Source of the DNA: CAUZIZ01 sp965218775
GTDB taxonomy: Bacteria > Acidobacteriota > UBA6911 > RPQK01 > JAJDTT01
Assembly: GCA_965218775.1 (NCBI GenBank)
Contig: CBDCLS010000006.1
Coordinates: 2,852,001 to 2,916,000 of the forward strand
Direction of reading: 5' to 3'
DNA length: 64,000 bases
Position 1 is the first letter of the stretch; every line of letters starts with the position of its first letter. Both the position numbers and the translations under genes were made by a program. Positions 50,754 through 60,296 of this stretch are shown here, one piece after another. A model generated the notes under the pieces. That model worked only from the letters and a program-made list of their open reading frames with translations, was not told where the DNA came from and ran no database searches.

Positions 50754-52579
50754 GTAAAGTGGGGGACTGGCTCGATAATCGCACGGGCTATCGCCGCCTC
50801 GGTAGAAGTCTTCTCTTCGAACGCATCCCAGGGGGTGCCAGGTGGCGCTATGTCTGGGGAAGCACCCTGACCTTCACCTTCGTACTTCAGCTCCTCACCG
50901 GTTTCTGTCTTTGGACTGCCTATAGCCCTTCGGTGCAGTCGGCGTGGGAGAGCGTCTACTTCATCCAACACCAGATGCAGCTGGGCTGGTTCGTCCGCGG
51001 TTTGCACCACTACGCTTCGCACGCCATGGTGGTTCTGCTGATCCTGCACCTGCTTCAAGTCGTGATAGCGGGAGCCTACCGTCGGCCCCGCGAAGTGAAC
51101 TGGTGGTTTGGTCTCGCGCTCATGGGCCTGGTGTTGGGACTGGCTCTGACAGGTTACCTGTTGCCCTGGGATGAGAGGGGTTACTGGGCCACTCAGGTCA
51201 CCACCAAGATCATCTCGATTGCTCCCCTGTTGGGTCCAGCCATCGAGCAACTCATCGTCGGGGGACCTGAATACGGACACCACACCTTAACGCGATTCTT
51301 CGCTCTTCATGCCGGGTTGCTTCCCGCTTTGCTGGTGTTGCTGATCGCCGGTCACGTCGCCCTGTTCCGCCGCTACGGGGTGACCCCTCCGAAGAACCCT
51401 CAGGGGGAAACCCGATTCTGGCCTGATCAGGCACTTCGTGACTCAGTGGCCAGTCTGGGGGTGCTGTTGGTGCTGGTGGGTTTGACGCTGTGGGCAGGGC
51501 CGGAGAAGGGTTTCGTTTTCGGGAGCGAGGCGGGTGCGCCTCTGCAAGCCCCAGCGGAAGCGTCTCAACCCTCTCCATCCGCGCGTCCCGAATGGTATTT
51601 CCTTTCTCTGTATCAGTTCCTGAAGTACTTTCCGGGCGAGACCGAGGTCTATGGGGCAGTGGTGATTCCCTCGCTGATTCTGGGAGTTTTCGTTCTACTA
51701 CCATTCCTGGGACGCCGACGCTGGGGACACGCCTTTTGTCTGGCGGCGACTTTCGGCGTGCTGGGAGTGTCGACCTTCCTGACCCTGGCCGCGATACGAG
51801 AGGATCGGTCGAACCCGATCTACCAGAAGGGTATCGTCGACGCAGAGCGGAGGGCCCGGCGAGTCGTTGAGCTGGCTCATCTCCAGGGCATCCCCTCCGA
51901 GGGAGCGGTCCAGCTGCTGCGTCAAGATCCCCAAACGCAGGGGCCCATCCTGTTTCGGAACAACTGCTCGGCCTGCCATCGTTGGAAGGGACACGATGGG
52001 ACCGGGCTTGCAGTGATGGAGGTGCGAGAGGGCGAAACGGTTCCGATGACCCAGAGGGCAAGTGATCTGGCCGGCTTTGGCGGCCCTGAGTGGATAAACG
52101 GGTTGTTGCGAGATCCTTCGGCGGAGCGATTCTTCGGGCATACCGAACTCAAGGACAGCCTGATGACCAAGTGGTCCAGGAAGAACATTCCTTTGCTGTC
52201 CGACGCTGATCTGGAGGCGGTTGTGACTTTCCTGATCGGGCATGGCAGCGCAAAACCGGCACCGTTGGCCAATCCTGAGCGAATGGCTCAGGGGGCCCGT
52301 ATTTTCGCTCATGGATCTTCTCAAGGATCCCAAGCCTGTATTACCTGTCATCGGCTTGAGCACCCCGATGTTGGGGTGACGGGAAACGCATTGGGCCCCG
52401 ATCTTACAGGCTACGCTTCCCAGGATTGGCTGCGCCAATTCATTATGGATCCCAGCCAGCCCAGATTCTACGATGGCCAGGGGCAAGGTATGCCCAGATT
52501 TGCCGAACGCCTCACAGAGCAGGAAATTGAGCTTTTGGTGGACTGGATCCTGGGCGTGGACGGCGCCAACAGCGGCTGA
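50750..52579 (+). CDS. Cytochrome b fused to a two-motif cytochrome c domain
   Basis: The first 360 residues are cytochrome b with the haem histidines in LHHYASHAMVVLLILHLLQ and FALHAGLLPALLVLLIAGH, plus TGYLLPWDERGYW and the quinol-site-like region with PEWYFL. The C-terminal 210 residues carry CSACH (about 405) and CITCH (about 528), so two c-type haems replace a separate cytochrome c1. The whole would oxidise quinol and reduce a periplasmic carrier. The start is GTG. Confidence 0.93.
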   Translation: MSKVGDWLDNRTGYRRLGRSLLFERIPGGARWRYVWGSTLTFTFVLQLLTGFCLWTAYSPSVQSAWESVYFIQHQMQLGWFVRGLHHYASHAMVVLLILHLLQVVIAGAYRRPREVNWWFGLALMGLVLGLALTGYLLPWDERGYWATQVTTKIISIAPLLGPAIEQLIVGGPEYGHHTLTRFFALHAGLLPALLVLLIAGHVALFRRYGVTPPKNPQGETRFWPDQALRDSVASLGVLLVLVGLTLWAGPEKGFVFGSEAGAPLQAPAEASQPSPSARPEWYFLSLYQFLKYFPGETEVYGAVVIPSLILGVFVLLPFLGRRRWGHAFCLAATFGVLGVSTFLTLAAIREDRSNPIYQKGIVDAERRARRVVELAHLQGIPSEGAVQLLRQDPQTQGPILFRNNCSACHRWKGHDGTGLAVMEVREGETVPMTQRASDLAGFGGPEWINGLLRDPSAERFFGHTELKDSLMTKWSRKNIPLLSDADLEAVVTFLIGHGSAKPAPLANPERMAQGARIFAHGSSQGSQACITCHRLEHPDVGVTGNALGPDLTGYASQDWLRQFIMDPSQPRFYDGQGQGMPRFAERLTEQEIELLVDWILGVDGANSG

Positions 52580-52611
52580 TCGGTCCCCGTATCGGATCAA
52601 ACCCGAAGCCG

Positions 52612-54294
52612 ATGAACGAAGACTTCTCCAATTGGAACTGGGTGGTACTGGTACTGTATCTGGGTGGCGTGTTCGCCATCGGCATCAAGGCCCGAAAACA
52701 CCAGAAGAGCAGCGAGGACTTCTTCTTGGCTGGACGCTCCATGGGCTACCTGCCCCTGGGCCTCAGCATGTGCATGACGATCTTCAGTGCTATCAGCTAT
52801 CAGGCCATTCCGAATCAGTCCTATTACTTCGGGATGTTGATGATGATGTCCATGCTCATGATCTGGGTCGATTTGCCCGTCATCGCCCTGATCGTTTTCC
52901 CCATCTTCTACCGGCTGAGGTTGTACTCGATCTACGAATATCTAGAGAAGCGATTTGGCCTGGCTATGCGCATTGCTGCCAGCCTGGTTTTCTTCTTCTG
53001 GCGGCTCTTCTGGCTCGCCACCGTCATCTACGCTCCCTGTAAGGCCCTACAGGTGGTCCTGGATATTGCCACCGGGACTCGCATCCCCATACAGGGTCTG
53101 GTGATCACGGTAGGGATCGTGACAACCATCTACACCTTTCTGGGCGGAATGCGGGCGGTCATCTGGACCGACGTGGCCCAGTTCTGCGTGATGGCTGGCA
53201 GCGTCGTAGCGATCATCGGCGTGGTCTGGTCGAGTATGAGCTATGACCCAGGCGAAGTCTGGCGGGTTGCCCGAGAAGGGGGAAGAACCGTCTGGGCACA
53301 CACTCGGTTCGACCTCCAGGATCCGTGGTGTCTCTGGGGGCTTGTTCCTTTCTATTTTCTGGCCCGGCTCTCCTTCTATAGCGCGGATCAGATCAATGTC
53401 CAGCGGGCCTTGGCCGCCAGGAGCCTAGGACAGGCCCAGAAGGCTTTTGCCTTGAACTGCCTCTGCTTGACCCTCTTCATCCCGATTCTGTGCTATGTCG
53501 GCCTCAATCTCTACGCTTTCTACCAGACGCACCCTGAAAGAATCCCACAGCAGTACCAGAAGGTGGAACTTGCTCCGGGGGAGGATGCCTGGGGCGTGCA
53601 GCACCCGGAGACCGGCGAGCACCTGGAAGACAAGATCCTGCCCACGTTTGTGGCCCGAGAGCTCCCCGTCGGCATTGCTGGACTGGTAATCTCAGCACTT
53701 TTCGCCGCCTGCATGTCCACCATGGATAGCGGCTTGAATTCGGTGGCGACCTCTCTGATCGTCGATTTTCACCGCCGTCTCGGGGCTGGAAAGAAGTGGC
53801 TCGCAAAGCGAGTGGGTAAGTCCATCTCCGATCTGGACGAGGCGGATGAGCTGAAGCTGGCCCGGCCTTTGGTCATCTTCCTGGGAGCGACCGCCACGGC
53901 CGGCGGGTGCATCGTTGGTCAGCTGGGAACCATCTTCGAGATCGCTCGCAGCGCCCTGGATACTCCTGGTATTCCCCTGGCCTGTGTCTTTCTCTTGGGA
54001 ATGTTGACCCGAAGGGCCAACATGACCGGTGCTTTTGCCGGATTGGCTATCGGTATGCTCACCATGCTCTGGTTCATCTTCGGCCCGCGCTTGGCAGAGG
54101 CAGACGTGCGCTGGATCTGGCCCTGGTTGGACGCAGCTGGAGGGACTTGGCGCGTTTCTGCCATCTATCCAGGCATCGTGGGAGCTGTCCTGACCTTGGG
54201 CGTGGGCTATGGAATCAGCCTTATCGCCGGGAAGCGGACCACGCCTGAGCAGCTTCGTGGTCTCACCATGAGAGGGCCCGCGTCGTCGGCCTGA
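52612..54294 (+). CDS. Sodium:solute symporter (SSS/SLC5 family)
   Basis: The 560-residue membrane protein has about 13 hydrophobic segments and family landmarks: DFFLAGRSMGYLPLGLSM near the start, YEYLEKRFG, TIYTFLGGMRAVIWTDVAQF, YSADQINVQRALAAR, and SALFAACMSTMDSGLNSVATS. It would import a solute with sodium; the substrate is not known. It lies 32 bp downstream of the cytochrome gene on the same strand, but a functional link is not shown. Confidence 0.93.
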   Translation: MNEDFSNWNWVVLVLYLGGVFAIGIKARKHQKSSEDFFLAGRSMGYLPLGLSMCMTIFSAISYQAIPNQSYYFGMLMMMSMLMIWVDLPVIALIVFPIFYRLRLYSIYEYLEKRFGLAMRIAASLVFFFWRLFWLATVIYAPCKALQVVLDIATGTRIPIQGLVITVGIVTTIYTFLGGMRAVIWTDVAQFCVMAGSVVAIIGVVWSSMSYDPGEVWRVAREGGRTVWAHTRFDLQDPWCLWGLVPFYFLARLSFYSADQINVQRALAARSLGQAQKAFALNCLCLTLFIPILCYVGLNLYAFYQTHPERIPQQYQKVELAPGEDAWGVQHPETGEHLEDKILPTFVARELPVGIAGLVISALFAACMSTMDSGLNSVATSLIVDFHRRLGAGKKWLAKRVGKSISDLDEADELKLARPLVIFLGATATAGGCIVGQLGTIFEIARSALDTPGIPLACVFLLGMLTRRANMTGAFAGLAIGMLTMLWFIFGPRLAEADVRWIWPWLDAAGGTWRVSAIYPGIVGAVLTLGVGYGISLIAGKRTTPEQLRGLTMRGPASSA

Positions 54295-54404
54295 ATTTGA
54301 CTTATGGAGCACCGGAAAGCGTCTTTGGAAGCTTCTAACTACGAACAGGATCCGTTTCCTGTCGAAGGGGCCGCGAAGGTCCGAAACTGTATCAAAGCAA
54401 GTCC

Positions 54405-54519
54405 GGCAGAGCCGCGAACGACTTGACTTGTCAGCAATATGAGCCCAAGTTCTGAGGAGAGAGTCGGACAACAGCAAGATCTCTGCTAACACCGACCAAA
54501 GGTTCTTCTTGAATGATCC
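54405..54519 (+). repeat. R4 repeat, copy c
   Basis: GCAGAGCCGCGAACGACTTG, then TCAGCAATATGAGCCCA, TTCTGAGGAGAGAGTCGG, ACAACAGCAAGATCTCTGC and the end CTTGAATGATCC. It is nearly identical to copy d, 3 kb away on the other side of the FG-GAP gene. Confidence 0.85.
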
Positions 54520-54565
54520 GGCTCACAGCCGGGCGCCGGACCAAGGGTCGCGAGGTACGCACAGA

Positions 54566-57394
54566 ATGAATAAGATCTCACTGTTCATCTTCTTGGGACT
54601 GCTTGTTTCTTCATGCGGTGCTCCCCCACCGGGCGATGCTCCCAAGGAAAGCACGTCTGGCTGGACCGAAACCAGCTTCAGAGATTTTGCGGATGGGACC
54701 TTGGCCGATGGAGGAGCCAATACCTACGTTTCGGCCGATGGGAGCATCCGACTGATCAACCAGCTTGATCTGGACCAGGACGGACTGATCGACCTGGTGC
54801 TTCCGGGAAGTCACGACAACAATTTTCAGGTGGACTCGTGGATCTACTGGGGTGCAGACGGCTTTAGCGCCTCCTCCCGGACAGCCCTGCCGGGAGAAGG
54901 AGCCTCGGGGGCCGCCATCGCAGACTTCAATGCCGACGGCCATCTTGATGTCGTTATCGGGAGCGGCTACAACGGCACCCGTACCGAAAACAACTCGCCA
55001 TTGTTCTGGGGTGGAAAAGACGGCTTGGATCGCCAGCGGAGGCTGGATCTGCCTACGGTTTCGGTGGAGGCAGTGGCGGCCGCTGACCTCAACCTGGATG
55101 GCTATTTCGAGATCGTCTTTGCCAGCAACGGCCTCTCCTATCAGTTCACCCGCGAGGGAGGGGACTTCACGGTTGTGAGACCCTTCTCAGATATCTATTG
55201 GGGTTCCTCCGGGGGCTACTCTCCCAGGCGCACAACTCAGCTGCCCACCCACTTTGCCCAGGATGTAAAGATTGCTGATCTCAACCGGGATGAGATACCG
55301 GACATCCTTTTTGCCAACCAGGGCAGGGGAGAAGGGCCAGGAGGAGTCTTGATCTATTGGGGAAGCGAGTCCGGCCAGTACTCCCAGGCTTCGTCGACAC
55401 GGCTTGACGGTCTGGGCAGCGCCGCCCTTCGTGCCTCTGACCTCGATCAGGACGGTTGGCTGGAGATCGTGGTAGCCAACCACAAGAGGAGTCCCACGGA
55501 TTCGTCGACTCCTGCACCCTGCTTCATTTACTGGGGCTCCCCGGAGGGATTCAGCGGTGATCGCAGGACCGAGCTTCCAGGCTGGGGGGCTCGTGGCGTC
55601 GATGTCGGCGACCTGGACGGGGACGGACACCTCGATCTGGTTTTCGCCAATGAGTTCGGTGATGCCTCTTTTATCTACTGGGGATCTGAGAGCGGCTTCC
55701 TGCCGCATCGCCGAACAGCCCTGCCCACGCTCGCGGCCAGCGACTGCGTCATCGCAGACCTGAATGGTGACGAGCGGCCCGACATTATCTTCAGCAATGA
55801 GAAGAATAGTGAGACCCATGATATTTCTTCTTTCGTCTACTGGAACGGCGAGAATGGCTTTGAACGATCCAATCGGCTGGAATTGCCCACCCTGGGAGCG
55901 GCAGCGGTCGAGTCCGACGACCTCGACGGCGACGGAAAGAGGGATGTCATCTTCATCCACAAGAAGGATGGCTACGTCGCAGAAGATGCTCCCAACGCCT
56001 ATGTCTACTGGGGACAGAAGGGGGGGCAGTATTCCTCCGACCGGCGCTGGGCGCTGCCCTACAACGGCGGCAGCTCGGCCAACATCTCTGATCTGAACGC
56101 CGATGGCTTCACCGATGTTCTGCTGACAGGAAGAGTCGACATCCTATGGGGGGCGGCGGACGGATTCTCGCTGTCCAACAATACCCAGCTGCCTACTGAG
56201 CGTGCCTTCAGTACCGTGGTGGCAGATTTCAATCGGGACGGCTACCTGGATCTCAGCGTGAGTGAGTGGACACCCGAGGGCGAGGAGATGAGTCTGCTCT
56301 GGGGAGCTCCGGGAGGCTACCGGATGGACAACCGGTTCGTCTTCAGGTTTCCCGATGTCAGGCTTCACAAAGCGGGTGACTTCGACCGGAATGGCTATCT
56401 GGATCTCCTGTTCACCGGGACCAGCGATCAGGTAGTGATCTTCTGGAACGGGCCCGAAGGGTTCAGCAACCAGAACAAACAGTATCTCCCCACCAAGCTA
56501 GCGGTGGGGGCCGAGGTAGCGGATCTCAACGCCGACGGCTATCTGGATCTGATCGTCTGTAATCTATACGATTTCGGCCGGCAGGAAGAGCAGATCGGGG
56601 ACCGGCCAATCGACGCGGAGCCCCAGTCCGCAACCTTCTCGGCCGGAACCGAAGTCTACTGGGGTGGCGAGGACGGGTATTCGCCGGAACGCAAGTTGGT
56701 CCTCGAGACCGTCGGCAGTGAAGATGCCTCGGTGGCCGACCTCAATGCGGACGGACACCTCGACCTGGTGGTGTCCAGCTACCATGCCGGCATTCACCGC
56801 AGTCATCCCTCGTACATCTTCTGGGGTACCGGTTCCGGATTGAACCCGGAGCCAACCCTGCTCCCCACCGACTCGGCCTCGGGTGTGGTAGTGGCCGATT
56901 TCAACCAGGACACCCAGCTGGATATCTTCTTCGTATGCCACACCAAAGGGGGCAATCACCGCACCAATTCGTTCCTCTACTGGGGCGAAGACGGAGGCTT
57001 TGCGGCCGACAGACGGCTCGACGTTCCCACCCGAGGAGTGCATTGGGCCGTCCACAACGATGTCGGCAATATCTACGATCGATCTCCCGGGTACGACTAC
57101 ATTTCCTCCCCCTTTGACGGCGGAGAGACTGCCCATTTCGAAAGTCTGTCCTGGGAGGCAAAGGAACCCTTTGAGACGGTGCTGAAGTTTCAGCTTCGTG
57201 GATCCAGCAGCCAGGAAGGTCTGGTCTCAGCCGCCTGGCTCGGCCCGGAGGGGGCAAACAGCTTCTACACCGAATCCTCAGCGGCGATAAAAGGACTTCC
57301 CAAGGGCGTGCGATGGATCCAGTACAAGGCCACGCTCCTCTCGCCCAACGGAGCCAACGCCCCGGTGTTGGAGTCAGTTACGGTCGGGAACTGA
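54566..57394 (+). CDS. Large lipoprotein with 14 FG-GAP/VCBS-like repeats
   Basis: The 942-residue product has a lipobox (LLVSSCGAPPPG). Its body holds 14 copies of a calcium-loop motif of the form DLNxDGxxDL, from DLDQDGLIDLV to DFNQDTQLDI. Most are followed by an YWG...GF...RRxxLPT unit, as in integrin-like beta-propellers. The C-terminal 100 residues form a separate beta domain. Two propellers of seven blades would fit the count. It probably binds calcium on the outer surface. The ATG at 54566 is chosen since the upstream codons lie in R4c. Confidence 0.88.
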   Translation: MNKISLFIFLGLLVSSCGAPPPGDAPKESTSGWTETSFRDFADGTLADGGANTYVSADGSIRLINQLDLDQDGLIDLVLPGSHDNNFQVDSWIYWGADGFSASSRTALPGEGASGAAIADFNADGHLDVVIGSGYNGTRTENNSPLFWGGKDGLDRQRRLDLPTVSVEAVAAADLNLDGYFEIVFASNGLSYQFTREGGDFTVVRPFSDIYWGSSGGYSPRRTTQLPTHFAQDVKIADLNRDEIPDILFANQGRGEGPGGVLIYWGSESGQYSQASSTRLDGLGSAALRASDLDQDGWLEIVVANHKRSPTDSSTPAPCFIYWGSPEGFSGDRRTELPGWGARGVDVGDLDGDGHLDLVFANEFGDASFIYWGSESGFLPHRRTALPTLAASDCVIADLNGDERPDIIFSNEKNSETHDISSFVYWNGENGFERSNRLELPTLGAAAVESDDLDGDGKRDVIFIHKKDGYVAEDAPNAYVYWGQKGGQYSSDRRWALPYNGGSSANISDLNADGFTDVLLTGRVDILWGAADGFSLSNNTQLPTERAFSTVVADFNRDGYLDLSVSEWTPEGEEMSLLWGAPGGYRMDNRFVFRFPDVRLHKAGDFDRNGYLDLLFTGTSDQVVIFWNGPEGFSNQNKQYLPTKLAVGAEVADLNADGYLDLIVCNLYDFGRQEEQIGDRPIDAEPQSATFSAGTEVYWGGEDGYSPERKLVLETVGSEDASVADLNADGHLDLVVSSYHAGIHRSHPSYIFWGTGSGLNPEPTLLPTDSASGVVVADFNQDTQLDIFFVCHTKGGNHRTNSFLYWGEDGGFAADRRLDVPTRGVHWAVHNDVGNIYDRSPGYDYISSPFDGGETAHFESLSWEAKEPFETVLKFQLRGSSSQEGLVSAAWLGPEGANSFYTESSAAIKGLPKGVRWIQYKATLLSPNGANAPVLESVTVGN

Positions 57395-57483
57395 GCGCAA
57401 CCCGTCAGGGTTGAAATACCGATTCAAAACCGAGATCTCAAGCGAATAGTGATCAGCGAGCAGTTCTTGGAACATCAGCACTC

Positions 57484-57601
57484 CAACAGAGCCGCGAACG
57501 ACTTGACTCGTCAGCAATATGAGCCCAGGTTCTGAGGAGAGAGTCGGACAACAGCAAGATCTCTGCGAACCCCCGACCGAAGTTTCTTTCTTGAATCATC
57601 C
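57484..57601 (+). repeat. R4 repeat, copy d
   Basis: Contains AACAGAGCCGCGAACGACTT, GACTCGTCAGCAATATGAGC, GAGGAGAGAGTCGGACAACA and the end TTGAATCATCC. It is a direct repeat of copy c and lies between the FG-GAP gene and the glycosyltransferase remnant. Confidence 0.85.
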
Positions 57602-57648
57602 AGCGCCAGAGCTGCTGGCCCCACTGACCTGAGACCTGCGACCTCAAA

Positions 57649-57939
57649 TCAGGTCCGATACGCCTGCAACGTCCTCTCGGCGATATCGTCCCAATCGAAG
57701 CGCCTGACGCTTGCGAGCGCCCTCTTTGAGGCCGCCTGTAGATCCCAGTTTCGAATCTGCTGCATCGCCTGAAAGAGTCCGCCTTCTTCCTCCGGATCGT
57801 AGAGGATGCCGGCCTCTTCACTCACCGTCGTGGGCAGACAGCCGAAGGCTGGAGCGATTACCGGTTTTCCCAAGGACAACGCCAGGATAAAGGAGCCTGA
57901 GGTCATGGTTGCGACGAAAGGAAGGACCATCACGTCAGC
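57649..57939 (-). pseudogene. Glycosyltransferase (GT4-like), C-terminal remnant
   Basis: About 97 residues remain, starting at the IS junction: ADVMVLPFVATMTSGSFILA, then LSLGKPVIAPAFGCLPTTV, EEAGILYD and WDDIAERTLQAY. This is the nucleotide-sugar-binding end of a GT4-type glycosyltransferase (P-F-x(6)-S-x(3)-ALSLGKPV and E-x-AGILYD). The reading frame continues into IS256 copy 2. The matching N-terminus lies on the far side of the IS. Confidence 0.8.
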
Positions 57940-59278
57940 AGTAGCGTAACTTCTTTTCTGTAAATTCTGGTCAGGCCTGGGTCGGAAAGACAGAGGTCTG
58001 GGACAGGATTCTCCAAAAACAGAAACGTCTATCTGGCAAGGAGAATCAAATGAACCCAGACCTGGAAAAGAGAGTACCACGGGAGATCCTGGCGGAGTTG
58101 ATCGAGGAAGGAACAGAAGCCTTTCGAGGAATCCTGGAGAAGCTGTTCAACGTGGCCATGCAGTTGGAAAGAAGCGAGTTTCTGGGAGCGGAAGCGTACG
58201 AGAGAACAGCCAGTCGGCGAGGCTATCGAAACGGATTCAAAGGCAAGCGGATTCAGACTCGAGTGGGAGAGCTGCACTTGGAGATTCCACAGGTGCGTGG
58301 GTTGAGGTTTTATCCCAAGTCGCTGGAGAGGGGTTGCCGTTCGGAGAAGGCCCTGAAGCTGGCCATTGCCGAGATGTATGTGATGGGAGTCTCGACGAGG
58401 AAAGTCACCGAGATCACGGAGCAGCTGTGTGGGTTGGAGATCTCGGCCACCCAGGTCTCGAGAGTGGCCGGGATGCTGGACGAAGAGCTGGAAGAGTTTC
58501 GAAGCCGGGAGCTGGGAGAGTATCCGATCGTGTATCTGGATGCCCACTACGAGAAGGTTCGAAGAGGCGGCAGGGTGCAGGACGTGGCCATCCTGAAAGC
58601 CATAGGAGTCAATCGTTTCGGAACGCGGGAGGTGTTGGGTCTGAGCACCAGGATCAGTGAAGCGGAGGTGCATTGGCGAGGGTTTCTGGGAGATCTGCAC
58701 AAGCGTGGACTGAGAGGGGTCGAGCTGTTTGTCAGTGACGATCACGAAGGACTGAAGGCGGCCAGGCGGGCAGTTTATCCGTCGGTGCCCTGGAACCGTT
58801 GTCAGTTTCACCTGAGTAAAAACGCCCAACAATATGCTCGCCGCAAAGAGGACAAGCCCCGCATCGCCCAGGCCATGCGGGACATTTTCGATGCCCCGTC
58901 TCGAGAAGATGCCGAGGAGCTCAAGGGTAAAGTCGTCAAGAAGTTCGAAAAGATTGCACCGGAGTTCGTGAGCTGGCTGGAAGAGAACGTGGATGAAGGG
59001 CTGACAGTGTTTGATTTTCCGAGGAGCTGGTGGCGAAGGATCCGAACCATCAACGGACTGGAGAGACTGCACCGGGAGATCCGGAGACGAACCCGGGTGG
59101 TGGGAATCTTTCCCCACGAAGCGTCGGCGCTGCGGCTCATCTCGGCTGTGCTTGCAGAGATACACGAGGAGTGGTTAACCGGCCGGCAATACCTGAACCT
59201 GGCCGGCTGGAAAACACAAGTGGAGCAATTCTTCCCTACAGGCCCTAAAGAAAATTACAGAAAAACGGTTGCTTAACC
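57940..59278. mobile_element. IS256-family insertion sequence, copy 2
   Basis: This is the same 1339-bp element as copy 1, with the same ends (AGTAGCGTAAC... and ...TTGCTTAACC) and an identical transposase. The flanks (left ...CACGTCAGC, right AGTGCAGAGG...) share no target duplication. It sits between two parts of one glycosyltransferase gene whose middle is missing. Confidence 0.93.
58050..59276 (+). CDS. IS256-family (mutator-type) DDE transposase, copy 2
   Basis: The protein of 408 residues is identical to the copy 1 transposase, including Asp164, Asp230 and Glu338. It is transcribed opposite to the broken glycosyltransferase. Identity of both copies implies recent transposition or gene conversion. 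Confidence 0.97.
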   Translation: MNPDLEKRVPREILAELIEEGTEAFRGILEKLFNVAMQLERSEFLGAEAYERTASRRGYRNGFKGKRIQTRVGELHLEIPQVRGLRFYPKSLERGCRSEKALKLAIAEMYVMGVSTRKVTEITEQLCGLEISATQVSRVAGMLDEELEEFRSRELGEYPIVYLDAHYEKVRRGGRVQDVAILKAIGVNRFGTREVLGLSTRISEAEVHWRGFLGDLHKRGLRGVELFVSDDHEGLKAARRAVYPSVPWNRCQFHLSKNAQQYARRKEDKPRIAQAMRDIFDAPSREDAEELKGKVVKKFEKIAPEFVSWLEENVDEGLTVFDFPRSWWRRIRTINGLERLHREIRRRTRVVGIFPHEASALRLISAVLAEIHEEWLTGRQYLNLAGWKTQVEQFFPTGPKENYRKTVA

Positions 59279-59365
59279 AGTGCAGAGGAGCTCGCCGTAG
59301 GGATTGTTGCCAGGATCATCTGCCGGTAACCGTTTGCCTTGGTGGTAATAGTAGGCGATTCGCAA
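59279..59365 (-). pseudogene. Glycosyltransferase, N-terminal remnant
   Basis: A 29-residue fragment on the minus strand, possibly from a TTG at 59365, reads RIAYYYHQGKR then ADDPGNNPYGELLCTG up to the IS junction. The NPYGELL stretch and the beta-strand start look like the beginning of a GT4-type glycosyltransferase. It is in the right order and strand to be the start of the remnant at 57649-57939. Roughly 200-250 residues of such an enzyme are missing between the parts. Confidence 0.5.
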
Positions 59366-59426
59366 GAGTGTTGGTGACGGGATTCAATGCCCAGGCAGCG
59401 ATGCTAACTGGCCGTCGGAAGGACGA

Positions 59427-60275
59427 TTACGCGCCTGCCGACATCAAGATGGTCTCGGTCTTCTGGGAGATTACCTCGTGGAACACTCGGGGTCGGGGCC
59501 GGGGGGGCGGGTAACCAGGGGGTGGATTGCTGGGGTCGTGGAGCTCAAGCCGGTCACGTCCCCGCACCTGGTAGTACCATTCCTTTTCCTGCTCCGCTAC
59601 TTCAACGGTGCGCTGGAGGATAAACTCGATGTAGTCGAACTCGCTGAAGGCGAGATCGGCCAGAAAGACCCGGTTTACGCTGGTCCCATCCCAGGTTCCG
59701 AGATCGGGAATCGGCACCGCACCCATACACACCTGAAAGAGCTTTTCCTTCTTCTGTAAATTGATGAGCTTGACCGGAAACTCTAGTGTAACCGACACCT
59801 GACGCTTTTCATCCAGGTAGGTTGTGCGGGCGTTCATCAGCTCGTCGGCCAGCGTCGATTCGATGACCTGGTCATGCGTCGTGAGCTCTCGAGCGTTCTC
59901 GATGGTGCGAATCTCGAAGCTATGTTCGGCGAACAAATCGCTGATCTTGGATCGCTTCAGATTATCTGGTTCATCGCGAGGTGAATAGGAGATCGGGATG
60001 GTTTCTTCGCGGCCGAACAGCATCCGCCATTCAGAGCTCGGGATCTGGAACAGATTCTCTTTGACGATCGTGTATTCGGTCTGACAGGGCAGGATCAAAA
60101 AGAGCTCTTGTTTGTCACCGGTCTTCTCGTTGGTGAGAGTACAGGCTGAATCCAGCTGGATCCGAACCCGGTGAACTGCGCCTTCCGTACCCTCGAAGCC
60201 GGGGTACTTGTAGTGCGGATGGCGCATTATTGGCTCGCTCTTCCAGGTGAAGTAGGAACGACCGAAGTCAATCAT
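59427..60275 (-). CDS. Conserved-looking protein of unknown function
   Basis: The 282-residue product starts MIDFGRSYFTWKSEPIMRHP. It is mixed alpha/beta, without signal peptide or membrane segment, with a proline-rich patch (NPPPGYPPPRPRPR) near the end. I do not recognise the family. The 16 upstream in-frame codons come from repeat R3b and are excluded. It ends 61 bp before the glycosyltransferase remnant on the same strand and may once have been in one unit with it. Confidence 0.7.
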   Translation of the reverse strand: MIDFGRSYFTWKSEPIMRHPHYKYPGFEGTEGAVHRVRIQLDSACTLTNEKTGDKQELFLILPCQTEYTIVKENLFQIPSSEWRMLFGREETIPISYSPRDEPDNLKRSKISDLFAEHSFEIRTIENARELTTHDQVIESTLADELMNARTTYLDEKRQVSVTLEFPVKLINLQKKEKLFQVCMGAVPIPDLGTWDGTSVNRVFLADLAFSEFDYIEFILQRTVEVAEQEKEWYYQVRGRDRLELHDPSNPPPGYPPPRPRPRVFHEVISQKTETILMSAGA

Positions 60276-60296
60276 TGTTCTGTGCTCCCTTGTGGG

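Noticed and set aside
57930..59290. Target-site duplication for IS256 copy 2
   Set aside because: Left ...CACGTCAGC and right AGTGCAGAGG share no aligned 7-9-bp repeat.
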